From contig CALVXP010000006.1 in the NCBI GenBank assembly GCA_944371525.1, positions 1 to 44,231 on the forward strand: DNA of 44,231 bases, written 5' to 3'. The position numbers and the translations under genes are program-made. Below the pieces are notes generated by a model. It was not told where the DNA came from. It did not search any database and worked only from the letters and a program-made list of their open reading frames with translations. The stretch is from an uncultured Bacilli bacterium. GTDB taxonomy: Bacteria; Bacillota_I; Bacilli_A; RF39; UBA660. Positions 15,762 through 24,584 of this stretch are shown piece after piece (positions within the stretch are counted from its first letter, which is position 1; each line of letters starts with the position of its first letter).

Positions 15762-16457
15762 TTATTCCTCCTTTAATGCCTCAATAATTTTATCTTTAAA
15801 TTTAGTGTTATCCAAATCATTTTTATCTATTTTTTCTAAAATACCTTTATTTAAAATAACTATTTCATCACACAAATCTAAAGCGAGTTCCATAATATGT
15901 GTAGAAAATATTATAATATGATCTTTTTTAATACTTTTTAGCATTTGTTTCATTTCTTCTTGTACTACAATATCCAAAGATGTAAGTGGCTCATCAAATA
16001 ACAAAATACTAGGATTAGCAATAATATTTACTAACATTTGCATTTTATTTTTCATACCATGTGAATAATCTTTTAATAATTTATCACGATCTTCCTTTTC
16101 TATTTTCATAAAATCAAAATATTCATCTATTGTTTTTTCATCTTTTATTCTATCTTTATTTATTTCAATAAAGAACTTTAAAAATTCTCTTCCTGTTAAA
16201 AATTCTGGTACATTAGGAGTTGATAATACATATCCAATATCTTCCGCTTCTATTTTTCTTACTTCTTTATCTTTTAAAAAGAATTCTCCATCATCAATGG
16301 GTAAATCTTCATTTAAACAGTTAAATAAAGTTGTTTTACCTGCTCCATTTCTACCTAATAATCCATAGATTTTTCCTTTTTCAAATTCAAAATTTATATT
16401 TTTTAATACTTCTTTTTTATCAAAGTTCTTTTTCAAATTTTTTATAATTAATTTCAT
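15762..16457 (-). CDS. ABC transporter ATP-binding protein
   Basis: This 231-residue ATPase has Walker A GRNGAGKT (35-42), a signature reading YSHGMKNKMQ, Walker B and D loop LLFDEPLTSLD, and the switch histidine in STHIMELALDLC. It has no extra C-terminal domain, unlike the ATPase at 4497-5357. The frame extends three codons up to a GTG, but that GTG belongs to the AAGGTGG ribosome site, so the ATG five bases after it is used. It pairs with the permease directly downstream and follows the flavodoxin gene. Confidence 0.9.
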   Translation of the reverse strand: MKLIIKNLKKNFDKKEVLKNINFEFEKGKIYGLLGRNGAGKTTLFNCLNEDLPIDDGEFFLKDKEVRKIEAEDIGYVLSTPNVPEFLTGREFLKFFIEINKDRIKDEKTIDEYFDFMKIEKEDRDKLLKDYSHGMKNKMQMLVNIIANPSILLFDEPLTSLDIVVQEEMKQMLKSIKKDHIIIFSTHIMELALDLCDEIVILNKGILEKIDKNDLDNTKFKDKIIEALKEE

Positions 16458-16467
16458 ATAAACCACC

Positions 16468-16968
16468 TTATTTTATAATTGCTTTTGCCCAAGCACTAAC
16501 ATTATCTAAATCTTCTTTGTCAGGGTGCATCAAAGCTTTATCAAAATTATCTAAACTAACTTGTAAATTCTTATCTTCAGGATTTTGTTTAATTAAATCT
16601 ATATATTTATCACGAACTGTCATTGGCATTTTTCCTTGACAGTAGAAGTATCCTAATAAATGATTTGAACTATCTATATTTGTTTTTGCCCTTTTATATA
16701 ATTTATCAAAATATTCCTGACTTCCTCCAAAACCTGCTGTTCCAAAAATTGCTATCTTCTTATTTTTTAAATTTTTTAAAACATCTGCTATTTCTTTTAC
16801 AATATCCCCCTTAAAAGTCCAAGATCCAAAAAAATATATATCAGCATCTATTTTTATATTAGGATCTCCAAAATATATTATTTCTTCATTCATTAAAGTA
16901 TTTTTTATTTGCTCTGCTATTTTTTTAGTATTTCCAGTAACACTTTTATACATTATCGCTATTTTCAT
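16468..16968 (-). CDS. Flavodoxin-family protein
   Basis: This 166-residue protein has the flavodoxin fold. The FMN phosphate loop is SVTGNTKKIAE (9-19) after the first strand KIAIMYK, and the second FMN loop reads GSWTFKG. The block AIFGTAGFGGSQEY and the end region FYCQGKMPM recall the small flavodoxins of gut Firmicutes, including the group named BilS beside the bilirubin reductase BilR. No reductase gene is in the window, so I do not assign that role. It should carry electrons for an unknown redox enzyme. AAGGAGTTAAT precedes the ATG. It heads an operon with the ABC exporter. Confidence 0.8.
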   Translation of the reverse strand: MKIAIMYKSVTGNTKKIAEQIKNTLMNEEIIYFGDPNIKIDADIYFFGSWTFKGDIVKEIADVLKNLKNKKIAIFGTAGFGGSQEYFDKLYKRAKTNIDSSNHLLGYFYCQGKMPMTVRDKYIDLIKQNPEDKNLQVSLDNFDKALMHPDKEDLDNVSAWAKAIIK

Positions 16969-17033
16969 ATTAACTCCTTATCTATTAAAAATTGAAATAA
17001 ACATTAATTTTTTATAAAATTCATCCCAAAATC

Positions 17034-17064
17034 ATTATAATAAAAAAAATATATTGCCTGTCAA
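17034..17064 (-). promoter_or_regulatory. Possible promoter of the flavodoxin operon, inside the upstream terminator
   Basis: TTGACA (17059-17064) lies in the terminator loop, and TATAAT (17034-17039) follows after a long spacer of 19 bases. Confidence 0.4.
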
Positions 17065-17073
17065 ACAATATAT
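17042..17073 (-). terminator. Terminator of the candidate noncoding RNA
   Basis: ATATATTG and CAATATAT pair around nine bases and are followed on the minus strand by TTTTTTTTATT. Confidence 0.75.
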
Positions 17074-17293
17074 CTTTTTGTGGTAATAAACTATAAAATC
17101 ATACTGACAGATACAATATATAGTCTATAGCCAAATCCCACATGTGTACACATACTTAATTTTTTTGGCAAGCGTAGGAATTTCACATCAACAATACATA
17201 TTTTATAATCACTACAATATTTTCTATATTGTAGCCAAACTCTTCGTCAATATTGTAAAATGCAAACACTATAACTTATCCTACTCATTAAGT
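17042..17293 (-). ncRNA. Candidate structured noncoding RNA, about 250 nt (6S-like?)
   Basis: The minus strand has a full promoter (TTGATT-17-TATACT) and a strong terminator about 250 bases later, with no protein frame that has a ribosome site. The RNA could close end to end: UAAGUUAUAG near the 5' end pairs with UUAUAGUUUA near the 3' end, counting G-U pairs. In the middle CTACAATAT and ATATTGTAG form a 9-bp hairpin. Size, placement and a long closing stem recall 6S RNA, but I see no diagnostic sequence for 6S, SRP, RNase P or tmRNA. A long leader with attenuator for the flavodoxin operon is the alternative. Confidence 0.45.
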
Positions 17294-17299
17294 AATTAT

Positions 17300-17328
17300 A
17301 GTATATCACATTTTTTCATTAAAATCAA
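17300..17328 (-). promoter_or_regulatory. Promoter of the candidate noncoding RNA
   Basis: TTGATT (17323-17328) and TATACT (17300-17305) are exactly 17 bases apart on the minus strand, just past the stop of the regulator gene at 17338. Confidence 0.65.
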
Positions 17329-17337
17329 TATATTTTA

Positions 17338-17715
17338 TTATTTTTTAAAATGATTTTCTTTAAATTCATCAATATTTTGATTTAGTGTTTGTATTAACAT
17401 GGATAACTCTACAAAATCATCTATTGTATCAAAAGGATTAATACTTTGTAATGTTGAAATAATTTCATTTACAACAATTTCTGGGAAATTCTCATGTTTA
17501 TATTTCAATAATCTTTCTAACGCTATACAAATTTTTAATCTCTTACTAAATAAGTTATCACTTTTATTATTTTCAAAATCTTGCAATTCCTCTTGTGTCA
17601 TTAACGATATTCTTGCAAAATCTTTTTGACTAATTTTTAATAATTTCCTTAACTTTAAAAATTCTGTTCCATATTTAATATTTTCATTTTTTTCATTTTT
17701 TTCCATTTTTTTCAC
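17338..17715 (-). CDS. Small HTH-like protein co-translated with UvrB
   Basis: This 125-residue protein has a Cro/C1-like helix-turn-helix in its first half ([29 protein letters not shown]), weaker than in the other regulators here. A helical second half is rich in Leu and Ile. The opening 13 residues are almost all Lys, Glu, Asn and Met. The first codon is a GTG overlapping the uvrB stop (GTGA); an ATG three codons later is equally possible, and neither has a strong ribosome site. Being coupled to uvrB suggests a link to DNA repair, but no such family is known to me. Function unknown. Confidence 0.6.
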   Translation of the reverse strand: MKKMEKNEKNENIKYGTEFLKLRKLLKISQKDFARISLMTQEELQDFENNKSDNLFSKRLKICIALERLLKYKHENFPEIVVNEIISTLQSINPFDTIDDFVELSMLIQTLNQNIDEFKENHFKK

Positions 17716-19661
17716 TCACTTTCTAATTCGAAAATAGAATCTCTAAGTTCCATTGCTTTTTCAAAATCTAAATTTTTTGCAGCTTCTTTCATTTCAATTG
17801 TTAATCTTTCTATTAACTTATTTTTTTCGTTTTTAGACATTCTATCTTCGTTCTTTTCTTTTACTTCTAATTCATTACTTACTACATCTCTTATCTCTTT
17901 TTGTATAGTTTTAGGAACAATATTATGAATTCTATTGTATTCTTCTTGTATTTTTCTTCTACGTTCTGTTTCGCTTATTGCAACATTCATAGAATCACTT
18001 ATAACATCAGCAAACATTATTACATGTCCTCGAGAATTTCTAGCACATCTTCCTATCGTCTGTATTAAACTTCTAGAGCTTCTTAAAAATCCCTGTTTAT
18101 CAGCATCCATTATTGCTATCAAACTAACTTCTGGAATATCTATACCTTCCCTCAACAAATTAATACCTACTACTACATCATACTTTCCTAATCTTAAATC
18201 TCTAATTATTTGCAATCTTTGTAATGTTTTTATTTCATTGTGAAGATATGCAACCTTAATATCAATACTTTTTAAATAATTAGACAATTCTTCAGCCATT
18301 CTAATAGTCAAAGTAGTAATTAAAACTCTTTCATTATTTGCTATTCTTTTGTTTATTTCTTCGACTAAAACATCTATTTGATTCTTAGTAGGTTTTACTT
18401 CAATTGTTGGATCTAATAAACCTGTTGGTCTTATTATTTGTTCTACGACTTTACCTTTTACCTTTTCAAGTTCATAATCTCCTGGTGTTGCAGACACATA
18501 TATCACTTGATTAATTTTATGCTCAAATTCTTCAAATTTAAGCGGTCTATTATCAAGTGCACTAGGAAGTCTAAATCCATAATCGACCAAATTTTGTTTC
18601 CTTGCTCTATCTCCATTAAACATTCCTCTTACTTGTGGTAAAGTTACATGTGATTCATCAATTATTAACAAATAATCTTTACGAAAGAAATCAATCAAGG
18701 TTGTTGGAGTTTCTCCTTCTTTCTTTAAAGCTATATGACGTGAATAATTTTCTATTCCTCTGCAAAAACCAGTTTCTAATAACATTTCCATATCATAATT
18801 AGTTCTTTCTCTAAGCCTTTGTTCTTCAATCAATTTGTTGTGTTCTTTAAAATATTGTAACCTATCATCTAACTCCTCTTTAATATTTTTAACAGCAATC
18901 TTCAACTTATCATCACTTGTTACAAAATGCGAAGCTGGAAATATAGATATGCTTTTCTTGTCTTTAATAATTTTACCTGTTATGGTATCAAATTCACTTA
19001 TTCTATCTATTTCATCACCAAAGAACTCAATTAATATCCCATTTTTTCTTTCATATGCTGGTATTATCTCAATAGAATCACCTTTTACTCTAAATGTTCC
19101 TCTTCGTAAATCCATATCATTTCTTTCATAAAGCATATCAACCAATTTTCTAAGTACATTGTCTCTTTCTATATTATCACCAATATTTAAAGTTAACATT
19201 TTTTTCCTATACTCATCAACTTCACCAATTCCATATATACATGAAACTGATGCTACTACTATTACATCATCTCTTGATAACAAAGCCGATGTAGCAGAAT
19301 GCCTTAATTCATCTATTTCATCATTAATTGATGAATCCTTTTCTATGTATGTATCGGTCGATGGAACATAAGCTTCCGGTTGATAATAATCATAGTAACT
19401 AACAAAATATTCTACTCTGTTTTCTGGAAATAACTCTTTCAATTCAGAATAAAGCTGACCTGCTAATGTTTTGTTATGAGCCAAAACTAATGTAGGTTTA
19501 TTAACCTTATTAATAACATTCGCTATCGTAAAGGTTTTTCCTGTTCCTGTTGCTCCTAATAAAACCTGCTCTTTAACTCCATTTTCTATACCTTTTACTA
19601 ATTCATAAATTGCTTGTGGCTGATCACCACTAGGTTCAAACTTAGAATATAATTTAAACAT
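17712..19661 (-). CDS. uvrB: Excinuclease ABC subunit B
   Basis: UvrB is the damage-checking helicase-like subunit of nucleotide excision repair; it takes DNA from UvrA and recruits UvrC. At 649 residues it has normal length. Seen in order: [11 protein letters not shown], Walker A GATGTGKT (36-43), the damage-probing beta-hairpin region with [12 protein letters not shown], the DESHVTLPQ motif, QTIGRCARN of the C-terminal helicase half, and a final UVR domain (about 610-645, ending [10 protein letters not shown]) for contact with UvrC. The open frame extends 12 codons, but GGAGGACAGAA stands before the ATG used. The stop is UGA, which shows standard code use. The next gene is coupled. Confidence 0.97.
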   Translation of the reverse strand: MFKLYSKFEPSGDQPQAIYELVKGIENGVKEQVLLGATGTGKTFTIANVINKVNKPTLVLAHNKTLAGQLYSELKELFPENRVEYFVSYYDYYQPEAYVPSTDTYIEKDSSINDEIDELRHSATSALLSRDDVIVVASVSCIYGIGEVDEYRKKMLTLNIGDNIERDNVLRKLVDMLYERNDMDLRRGTFRVKGDSIEIIPAYERKNGILIEFFGDEIDRISEFDTITGKIIKDKKSISIFPASHFVTSDDKLKIAVKNIKEELDDRLQYFKEHNKLIEEQRLRERTNYDMEMLLETGFCRGIENYSRHIALKKEGETPTTLIDFFRKDYLLIIDESHVTLPQVRGMFNGDRARKQNLVDYGFRLPSALDNRPLKFEEFEHKINQVIYVSATPGDYELEKVKGKVVEQIIRPTGLLDPTIEVKPTKNQIDVLVEEINKRIANNERVLITTLTIRMAEELSNYLKSIDIKVAYLHNEIKTLQRLQIIRDLRLGKYDVVVGINLLREGIDIPEVSLIAIMDADKQGFLRSSRSLIQTIGRCARNSRGHVIMFADVISDSMNVAISETERRRKIQEEYNRIHNIVPKTIQKEIRDVVSNELEVKEKNEDRMSKNEKNKLIERLTIEMKEAAKNLDFEKAMELRDSIFELESE

Positions 19662-19860
19662 TTCTGTCCTCCATACAAAAACAATACACACCTCCATATA
19701 ATTTTAACACTTATACTAAAAAAAAACAAGAAAAGATATACTTTATATATAAAAATAATAATTAATTAAAGTAAATACTTATCAATTATCTTATTATTAC
19801 TATTGAAACAGAACAAAATTCAACAATTACCACAAGAATATAGAATATTTTTAATTGATA

Positions 19861-19869
19861 TGATATAAT
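19861..19869 (+). promoter_or_regulatory. Extended -10 promoter before the 122-residue protein
   Basis: TGATATAAT fits the extended -10 form TGN-TATAAT; no good -35 is seen. The ribosome site AAGGAGGAG follows at 19877-19885. Confidence 0.5.
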
Positions 19870-19891
19870 TAAAGCCAAGGAGGAGAATAAT

Positions 19892-20260
19892 ATGGAAAAA
19901 TATACAATAACTAACATCCCACTAAATAAAGTTTTTAAATTTTCAGAAAATAGATATGTATGGAAAACAACAAGAAACAGTACACTAAAAGGGAACTATG
20001 ATGGTAAAGAATATATTTCTACAGAAATTTTTACTAAGGATAAATTAGGAAAAATTTCCTGTATATGGGATGGACAATTAGTTACTAATCCTTCCTTATA
20101 TAAAAAAGATGGATTAGATAACAATAATTGCTTTAGGATATTTAGTTATGATATGGATTGTGGCGCTAATTTTGAGCAAAACATTGAGTTAGTAGAAGCC
20201 CCAATAGAAATTCAAAAAGAAATTTTAGCATTAGAAAATGCTTCAGCAAAAAAAAGATAA
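19892..20260 (+). CDS. Uncharacterised 122-residue protein
   Basis: I do not recognise this family. The protein is soluble, without signal peptide or membrane segment, and looks beta-rich (YVWKTTRNS, GKISCIWDGQLV, FRIFSYDMDCG) with a short helical end. A ribosome site AAGGAGG lies 9 bases before the ATG and an extended -10 precedes it, and a hairpin terminator follows, so it is very probably a real single gene. It is one of few plus-strand genes and lies convergent to the DUF4186 gene. No function is proposed. Confidence 0.75.
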   Translation: MEKYTITNIPLNKVFKFSENRYVWKTTRNSTLKGNYDGKEYISTEIFTKDKLGKISCIWDGQLVTNPSLYKKDGLDNNNCFRIFSYDMDCGANFEQNIELVEAPIEIQKEILALENASAKKR

Positions 20261-20265
20261 AATTT

Positions 20266-20312
20266 AAAGGCTTGTAAAATTGCTATATATGCATTTTATA
20301 AGTCTTTATTTT
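20266..20312 (+). terminator. Terminator between convergent genes
   Basis: AAAGGCTTGTAAAATTGC pairs with GCATTTTATAAGTCTTT (with G-U pairs and one bulge) and is followed by ATTTTTATTT. It overlaps the stop of the minus-strand gene at 20296. Confidence 0.6.
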
Positions 20313-20655
20313 TATTTATCCAATTTAAAATAAATTCCACAATATAATCTATTTCTTCCTTAGTTAATTCTTTTCCTTCCTTTATATGATGCCATTTATA
20401 TAAACATTTTCTACAACAAGTTGCGGTAGCATGTTGTGCAATAAATACAGGATGCCCTCTCATTGGAGTTTGTCTTCCATCATTTATTATATTTTTGGGA
20501 GCCAATCTTTTAATAATAAAAGTATATGCATGTTCCCTTATCACTTCCATACCTTTTTTATTAATGTAATCAATATCTTTTTGACTCAATTTAAAACTAT
20601 TTCTAAATTTTGAATTCGATAATTGTTTAAATTTTTTATTTATTTCTAAATTCAT
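20296..20655 (-). CDS. DUF4186 family protein
   Basis: This 119-residue protein matches DUF4186 over its whole length: the opening LSNSKFRNSFKLSQKD, then GMEVIREHAYTFI, RLAPKNIINDGRQTPMRGHP, VFIAQHATATCCRKC and LTKEEIDYIVEFILNWI. The CCRKC cluster with nearby His residues may hold a metal. The family is widely spread in bacteria with no known function. It follows the 275-residue gene by 12 bases and ends a three-gene transcript led by an XRE regulator. Confidence 0.85.
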   Translation of the reverse strand: MNLEINKKFKQLSNSKFRNSFKLSQKDIDYINKKGMEVIREHAYTFIIKRLAPKNIINDGRQTPMRGHPVFIAQHATATCCRKCLYKWHHIKEGKELTKEEIDYIVEFILNWINKNKDL

Positions 20656-20667
20656 AATATAAACACC

Positions 20668-21495
20668 TTAGCTATATATTTTTATTTTATTTTTTTTATT
20701 ATTTGCAAGTAAGTATTCAATATATTTTTTTTCTTCTTCATATTCTGATTCTCTATATAACTTCATTAATTCTATATTATTCCTTTTTAAAACTTTTCCA
20801 TCATCTGTTACATAAAATTCAATACTTAACTGAGGATAATCCTTCACCCATTCTGGATGCACATAAATAACTTGTTCAAAATATTCATCAAAATCAATAT
20901 TATAACCATTTACAAAAATACAGTTTTTAGTATTTCTGTCAGTGACTTCATATAATTTTCTATTTAATTCCATTTGTATCTTAATATATTCTTTTTCTTT
21001 TTGAAAAAAACCAATTCCTATATTATTAAATATACCAATAATATCCATATATGAATATATAGTAGCCAGTATTTCCGAAGTAGAATTACAATAATTATTA
21101 GGATAATAATCACAATAATATTCTTCATGATTTTCTTCTTCTACTACATTTAAAACTAATTTTTCTTTTAATATTTTTATAATATTAGAATCTAATAAAC
21201 ATACATAAATAAGATAATTTTGATAAAACTTTGATAATTCATGTAATATAACAAAAAATGCTAATTTATCTTTATTATATATTCTTTTTACTAAGTCTTC
21301 ACTTAAGCCTATTTCTATAAAAGATTTGGTATATGCTAAACAATCTTTTTTCAAATTATTAGAAATAACACAATTAACTTTATATCTATGCTCTACCATA
21401 TCTTCCATTTCATTTAAGACTAATCTCTTTAATTTTTCTATAAAAGTTTTATAATCCATATTTTTAGTATATAATTCTTTTAGTGCATCTTCCAT
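20668..21495 (-). CDS. Uncharacterised 275-residue protein, partner of an XRE regulator
   Basis: I do not recognise the family. The protein is soluble and helical in its first two thirds. A stretch FFVILHELSKFYQNYL (about 80-96) looks like the HExxH helix of ImmA/IrrE-type peptidases, but the second His is Lys, so peptidase activity is doubtful. The segment STSEILATIYSYMDI further on could be a second core helix. The last third holds strands (SIEFYVTDDGKVL) and a charged helical tail. It lies 17 bases after an XRE gene, an arrangement found in ImmA-type, toxin-antitoxin and phage-regulator pairs. Function unknown. Confidence 0.6.
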   Translation of the reverse strand: MEDALKELYTKNMDYKTFIEKLKRLVLNEMEDMVEHRYKVNCVISNNLKKDCLAYTKSFIEIGLSEDLVKRIYNKDKLAFFVILHELSKFYQNYLIYVCLLDSNIIKILKEKLVLNVVEEENHEEYYCDYYPNNYCNSTSEILATIYSYMDIIGIFNNIGIGFFQKEKEYIKIQMELNRKLYEVTDRNTKNCIFVNGYNIDFDEYFEQVIYVHPEWVKDYPQLSIEFYVTDDGKVLKRNNIELMKLYRESEYEEEKKYIEYLLANNKKNKIKIYS

Positions 21496-21512
21496 AACGA
21501 TCCTCCGTATAA

Positions 21513-21875
21513 TTATCTTTTCTTAGATTTTTTATTTAAAATTTGTGTAACTAACAACTCAGCCTGTTCGTTTAAATCCGGATTAACTAATCCTATTGCT
21601 TTAGCTAACATACAACGATATATAGAAAGAGAATCAATATTCATCTCTATCATATAATCTCTTAATTTTTCAAGTTCAAAATAACCTTCAATAGAAATTT
21701 GCATTTCAGTTAATCCATTTTTTAATGTTCTAAATGTCATCTGTCTTTTCCCATGCTCTACTGCACTTATATATGCTTTAGTACACAAAAAATATTCAGC
21801 AAATTCTTCTTGATTAAGATCTTTAACAGTTCTAATCAATCTAAGTGCATTTAAATTATGAACTTCACTTTGCAT
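21513..21875 (-). CDS. XRE-family regulator
   Basis: This 120-residue protein has a Cro/C1 helix-turn-helix (about 10-65: RLIRTVKDLNQEEFAEYFLCTKAYISAVEHGKR) and a helical C-terminal part. Glu-Tyr-Phe in the second helix and HGKRQMTF after the recognition helix are typical of XRE proteins. GGGGGAG precedes the ATG by five bases. It heads a transcript with the 275-residue protein and the DUF4186 protein, and probably represses it. Confidence 0.8.
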   Translation of the reverse strand: MQSEVHNLNALRLIRTVKDLNQEEFAEYFLCTKAYISAVEHGKRQMTFRTLKNGLTEMQISIEGYFELEKLRDYMIEMNIDSLSIYRCMLAKAIGLVNPDLNEQAELLVTQILNKKSKKR

Positions 21876-21930
21876 ACTATCTCCCCCTTACTTCCATATA
21901 TAATACCATAATATCGATTATATTTCAAAC

Positions 21931-21963
21931 AAAAGAACTCATTACACTTTAATATGTAATGAG
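21931..21963 (-). terminator. Terminator of the ddh-dapA operon
   Basis: CTCATTACA and TGTAATGAG pair perfectly around eight bases and are followed on the minus strand by TTCTTTTG, 12 bases past the dapA stop. Confidence 0.75.
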
Positions 21964-21974
21964 CTATATATTTA

Positions 21975-22853
21975 TTATTTTACTTTTTTCAATACTTCTA
22001 CCATTTTGTCTTGATTTGGTTTAGATAATTCTATAAGTGGTAATCTTGGTACACCATAATCATATCCCATAACATTTAATGCATACTTAACTGGAATAGG
22101 ATTAACTTCACAGAATAACATATCAATTAATTCTATAACTTCTAATTGCATTTTAGTAGCTTCTTTAAGATTCCCATTTAAGTATTTATAAACCATATCA
22201 TGCGTATACTTTGGCATAATGTTAGAAAGTACAGATATTACTCCTTTGCCCCCTAATGAAAGTATAGGGATAATTTGATCGTCATTTCCTGAATATATAT
22301 CTAAATTATCACCACATAAACTTGCTATTTTAGCCACTTGGGAAATATTTCCACTTGCTTCTTTTATAGCAACAATATTATCTATTTTAGATAATTCTAA
22401 ACATGTTTCAGGAAGAATATTAACCCCTGTTCTACTAGGAACACTATATATTATAATTGGTATATTAACACTTTCCGCAATAGCTTTATAATGTGCTACT
22501 AACCCAGCTTGAGTAGTTTTGTTATAATATGGAGTTACTACTAACAAAGCATCAGCTCCTGCTTCTTCAGCAAATTTAGACATCTCAATAGCTTTCTTAG
22601 TATTATTACAACCTGTTCCAATAATTACTTTAGTTCTTTTATTTATTTTATTAATAGAATACTTAATCAATTCTTTCTTTTCTTCTTCTGACATAGTTGC
22701 AGATTCACCAGTTGTGCCACATACGATTATTGCATCTACACTATTTTCTATTTGATTTTCAATTAAATTCCCAAATGTTTCATAATTAATTCCATCTTCT
22801 GTAAATGGAGTAGCTATTGCTGTTCCACATCCTGTAAATATTGTCTTTTTCAT
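21975..22853 (-). CDS. dapA: 4-hydroxy-tetrahydrodipicolinate synthase
   Basis: DapA condenses pyruvate with aspartate semialdehyde, the first committed step to diaminopimelate and lysine. It is a TIM barrel of normal length (292). Seen: GTTGESATMS with the active-site threonines (47-48), PYYNKTTQAG, Tyr136 in IIIYSVPSRTG, Arg141, and the Schiff-base lysine Lys164 in VAIKEASGN. The gene follows ddh by 15 bases with AGAGGCTGAT as ribosome site. The pair shows a DAP pathway using the one-step dehydrogenase route. Confidence 0.95.
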   Translation of the reverse strand: MKKTIFTGCGTAIATPFTEDGINYETFGNLIENQIENSVDAIIVCGTTGESATMSEEEKKELIKYSINKINKRTKVIIGTGCNNTKKAIEMSKFAEEAGADALLVVTPYYNKTTQAGLVAHYKAIAESVNIPIIIYSVPSRTGVNILPETCLELSKIDNIVAIKEASGNISQVAKIASLCGDNLDIYSGNDDQIIPILSLGGKGVISVLSNIMPKYTHDMVYKYLNGNLKEATKMQLEVIELIDMLFCEVNPIPVKYALNVMGYDYGVPRLPLIELSKPNQDKMVEVLKKVK

Positions 22854-22868
22854 TTTATCAGCCTCTTT

Positions 22869-23855
22869 TTATAATGTCCCCTTTAATAATTCTTCTTTTG
22901 TTTTAGTAGTTAAATAACTAACAGGAATATCTAATACAGTAACAGCACCATTTTTTCCTTCTTTACTTAACTTATAAACTGCTCTTGCGTATGCTACTAA
23001 AACACTTGATGTAAATTCTGGATTAGAATCTAAATTTAGTGAAAACTCTGCTATTTGCTTATTATTATTACTTGTTTTACCACTTCTTAAAACGAATCCT
23101 CCATGAGGCATACCAACATGATCTTTATCAAATTCTTCTTCACTTATAAAATGAACAGTTGTATTATATGGTTCAAAATAGTTAGGCATTTCTTTTATTT
23201 CTTTTTCTACCTCTTTTTCATCTGCATTCTCATCTAATACGACAAAGCATTCACGCCACATAACTTCTCTAACTGAAGAAAATTGTGGTTCTTCACCATT
23301 TCTTACCTTTCTTACAGATTCTTCATACGGAACAGTATATTGCACTGCCTTCTTAACTCCTTTTATCCTTCTTACAGCATCAGAATGTCCTTGGCTAAGT
23401 CCTCTTCCATAAAATACATAATTAGTTCCTATTGGTAATACCGCTTCAAATAAAGCTCTATTTAATGAAAATAAACCTGGATCCCAACCACATGATATTA
23501 ATGCTAATTTATTGTTTTCTTTTGCCACTTTATCAACATTATTAAAATGAAGTGGTATATTAGCGTGATTATCAAAACTATCAACTACATTAAACATACT
23601 AGCCATTTCTGGAGTTTGAACCGGTAAATCAGTCGCAGAACCTCCACATAATATCATTACATCTATTTTATCTTTCATGTTACTTACTTCATCAGTTCCA
23701 TAAACATTAGTTTCTTTATTTATAGTTTTTATAGTTTTAGGGTCTCTTCTAGTAAAAACACCAACAAGTTCCATATCAGGATTATTCTTAATTGCAGTTT
23801 CTACTCCTTTTCCTAAATTACCATATCCATAAATTCCTATTCTTATTTTTTCCAT
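22869..23855 (-). CDS. ddh: meso-Diaminopimelate D-dehydrogenase
   Basis: Ddh makes meso-DAP in one NADPH-dependent step from tetrahydrodipicolinate and ammonia, bypassing the acylated route. The Rossmann motif is GYGNLGKGVE (10-19), followed by VGVFTRRDP as in this enzyme. Further family blocks are CGWDPGLFSLNRALFEA, GRGLSQGHSDAVRRIKGVK and MPHGGFVLR. Length 328 matches. AGGGAGATG precedes the ATG. It heads a two-gene operon with dapA. The product is a peptidoglycan precursor, so the wall is probably of the DAP type. Confidence 0.95.
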   Translation of the reverse strand: MEKIRIGIYGYGNLGKGVETAIKNNPDMELVGVFTRRDPKTIKTINKETNVYGTDEVSNMKDKIDVMILCGGSATDLPVQTPEMASMFNVVDSFDNHANIPLHFNNVDKVAKENNKLALISCGWDPGLFSLNRALFEAVLPIGTNYVFYGRGLSQGHSDAVRRIKGVKKAVQYTVPYEESVRKVRNGEEPQFSSVREVMWRECFVVLDENADEKEVEKEIKEMPNYFEPYNTTVHFISEEEFDKDHVGMPHGGFVLRSGKTSNNNKQIAEFSLNLDSNPEFTSSVLVAYARAVYKLSKEGKNGAVTVLDIPVSYLTTKTKEELLKGTL

Positions 23856-23939
23856 TTTTTACATCTCCCTTTTATATAATATCTTATTATTTTATAATAT
23901 CATCCATACCATTTATATGTATTAACTTTTAATCATTAA

Positions 23940-24473
23940 TTACCATATATTATTAAAAAAATAATTATTTTCTTTTTCATATCCTAGTACAGTTTTTGGA
24001 CCATGTCCTGGATATATCACTATATTATCTTCATATTTTCTAATTTTGTCAATAGACTTTTTCATCTCTTGGATACTGCTATTACCAAAATCACATCGTC
24101 CTATACTATCCTTAAATAAGAAATCTCCACAGAACATCACATTATCTTTATAAAAATAAAAAGTAATTGAATCATCTGTATGTCCTTTAGTATAAATAAC
24201 TTTAAATTTAAAACTATTTATCTTATATTCTTCTTCTTTTAAATTATTAAAGTCATAAACTTTTGCATTATAATTATTTATTAATTCATTTAATGCACCA
24301 ACATGATCAAAATGTCTATGAGTAATTAATATTCCAACTAAATTTTTATTTTTTATTTTATTATTTATTTTTTCATATTCATCTCCGGGATCTATTAATA
24401 GTACATCATTATCTATCGATAACATATAACAATTAGTTTGTAATTCCCCTACTTTTATAATTTCTATTCTCAT
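23940..24473 (-). CDS. Metallo-beta-lactamase-fold hydrolase (YqgX/glyoxalase II-like)
   Basis: This 177-residue enzyme has all metal ligands of the fold: HRHFDH (52-57), His98 in KGHTDDS, Asp117 in FCGDFLF and His157 in YPGHGPKT. Its short length and the THRHFDHVG plus YPGHGPKT blocks place it with the small YqgX-like, hydroxyacylglutathione-hydrolase-related proteins of Firmicutes; real substrates are mostly unknown. AAGGAGAGAACTTA precedes the ATG. It stands 84 bases downstream of the ddh start region, in the same direction. Confidence 0.85.
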   Translation of the reverse strand: MRIEIIKVGELQTNCYMLSIDNDVLLIDPGDEYEKINNKIKNKNLVGILITHRHFDHVGALNELINNYNAKVYDFNNLKEEEYKINSFKFKVIYTKGHTDDSITFYFYKDNVMFCGDFLFKDSIGRCDFGNSSIQEMKKSIDKIRKYEDNIVIYPGHGPKTVLGYEKENNYFFNNIW

Positions 24474-24519
24474 TAAGTTCTCTCCTTAATAATATTTTAT
24501 CACAAATTTAAAAATATTC

Positions 24520-24553
24520 AAAAAAAATACACACATATTAATATGTGTGTATT
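24520..24553 (-). terminator. Terminator with a 28-base perfect palindrome
   Basis: AATACACACATATT and its exact complement abut at 24526-24553, with TTTTTTT following on the minus strand. A near-copy with the same first 18 bases lies at 28421-28452. Confidence 0.75.
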
Positions 24554-24584
24554 AAGTATATATTAATAAATTCATATATAAATA

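Noticed and set aside
17144-17353. A 69-residue plus-strand frame across the candidate noncoding RNA
   Set aside because: Aromatic-rich, no ribosome site, and it crosses the promoter and RNA on the other strand.
17712-19661. Mollicute genetic code (UGA as Trp)
   Set aside because: uvrB and others end at UGA, and tryptophans are encoded by UGG; the proteins have normal lengths under code 11.
20668-21495. ImmA/IrrE metallopeptidase call
   Set aside because: HELSK lacks the second zinc histidine and no third ligand is convincing.
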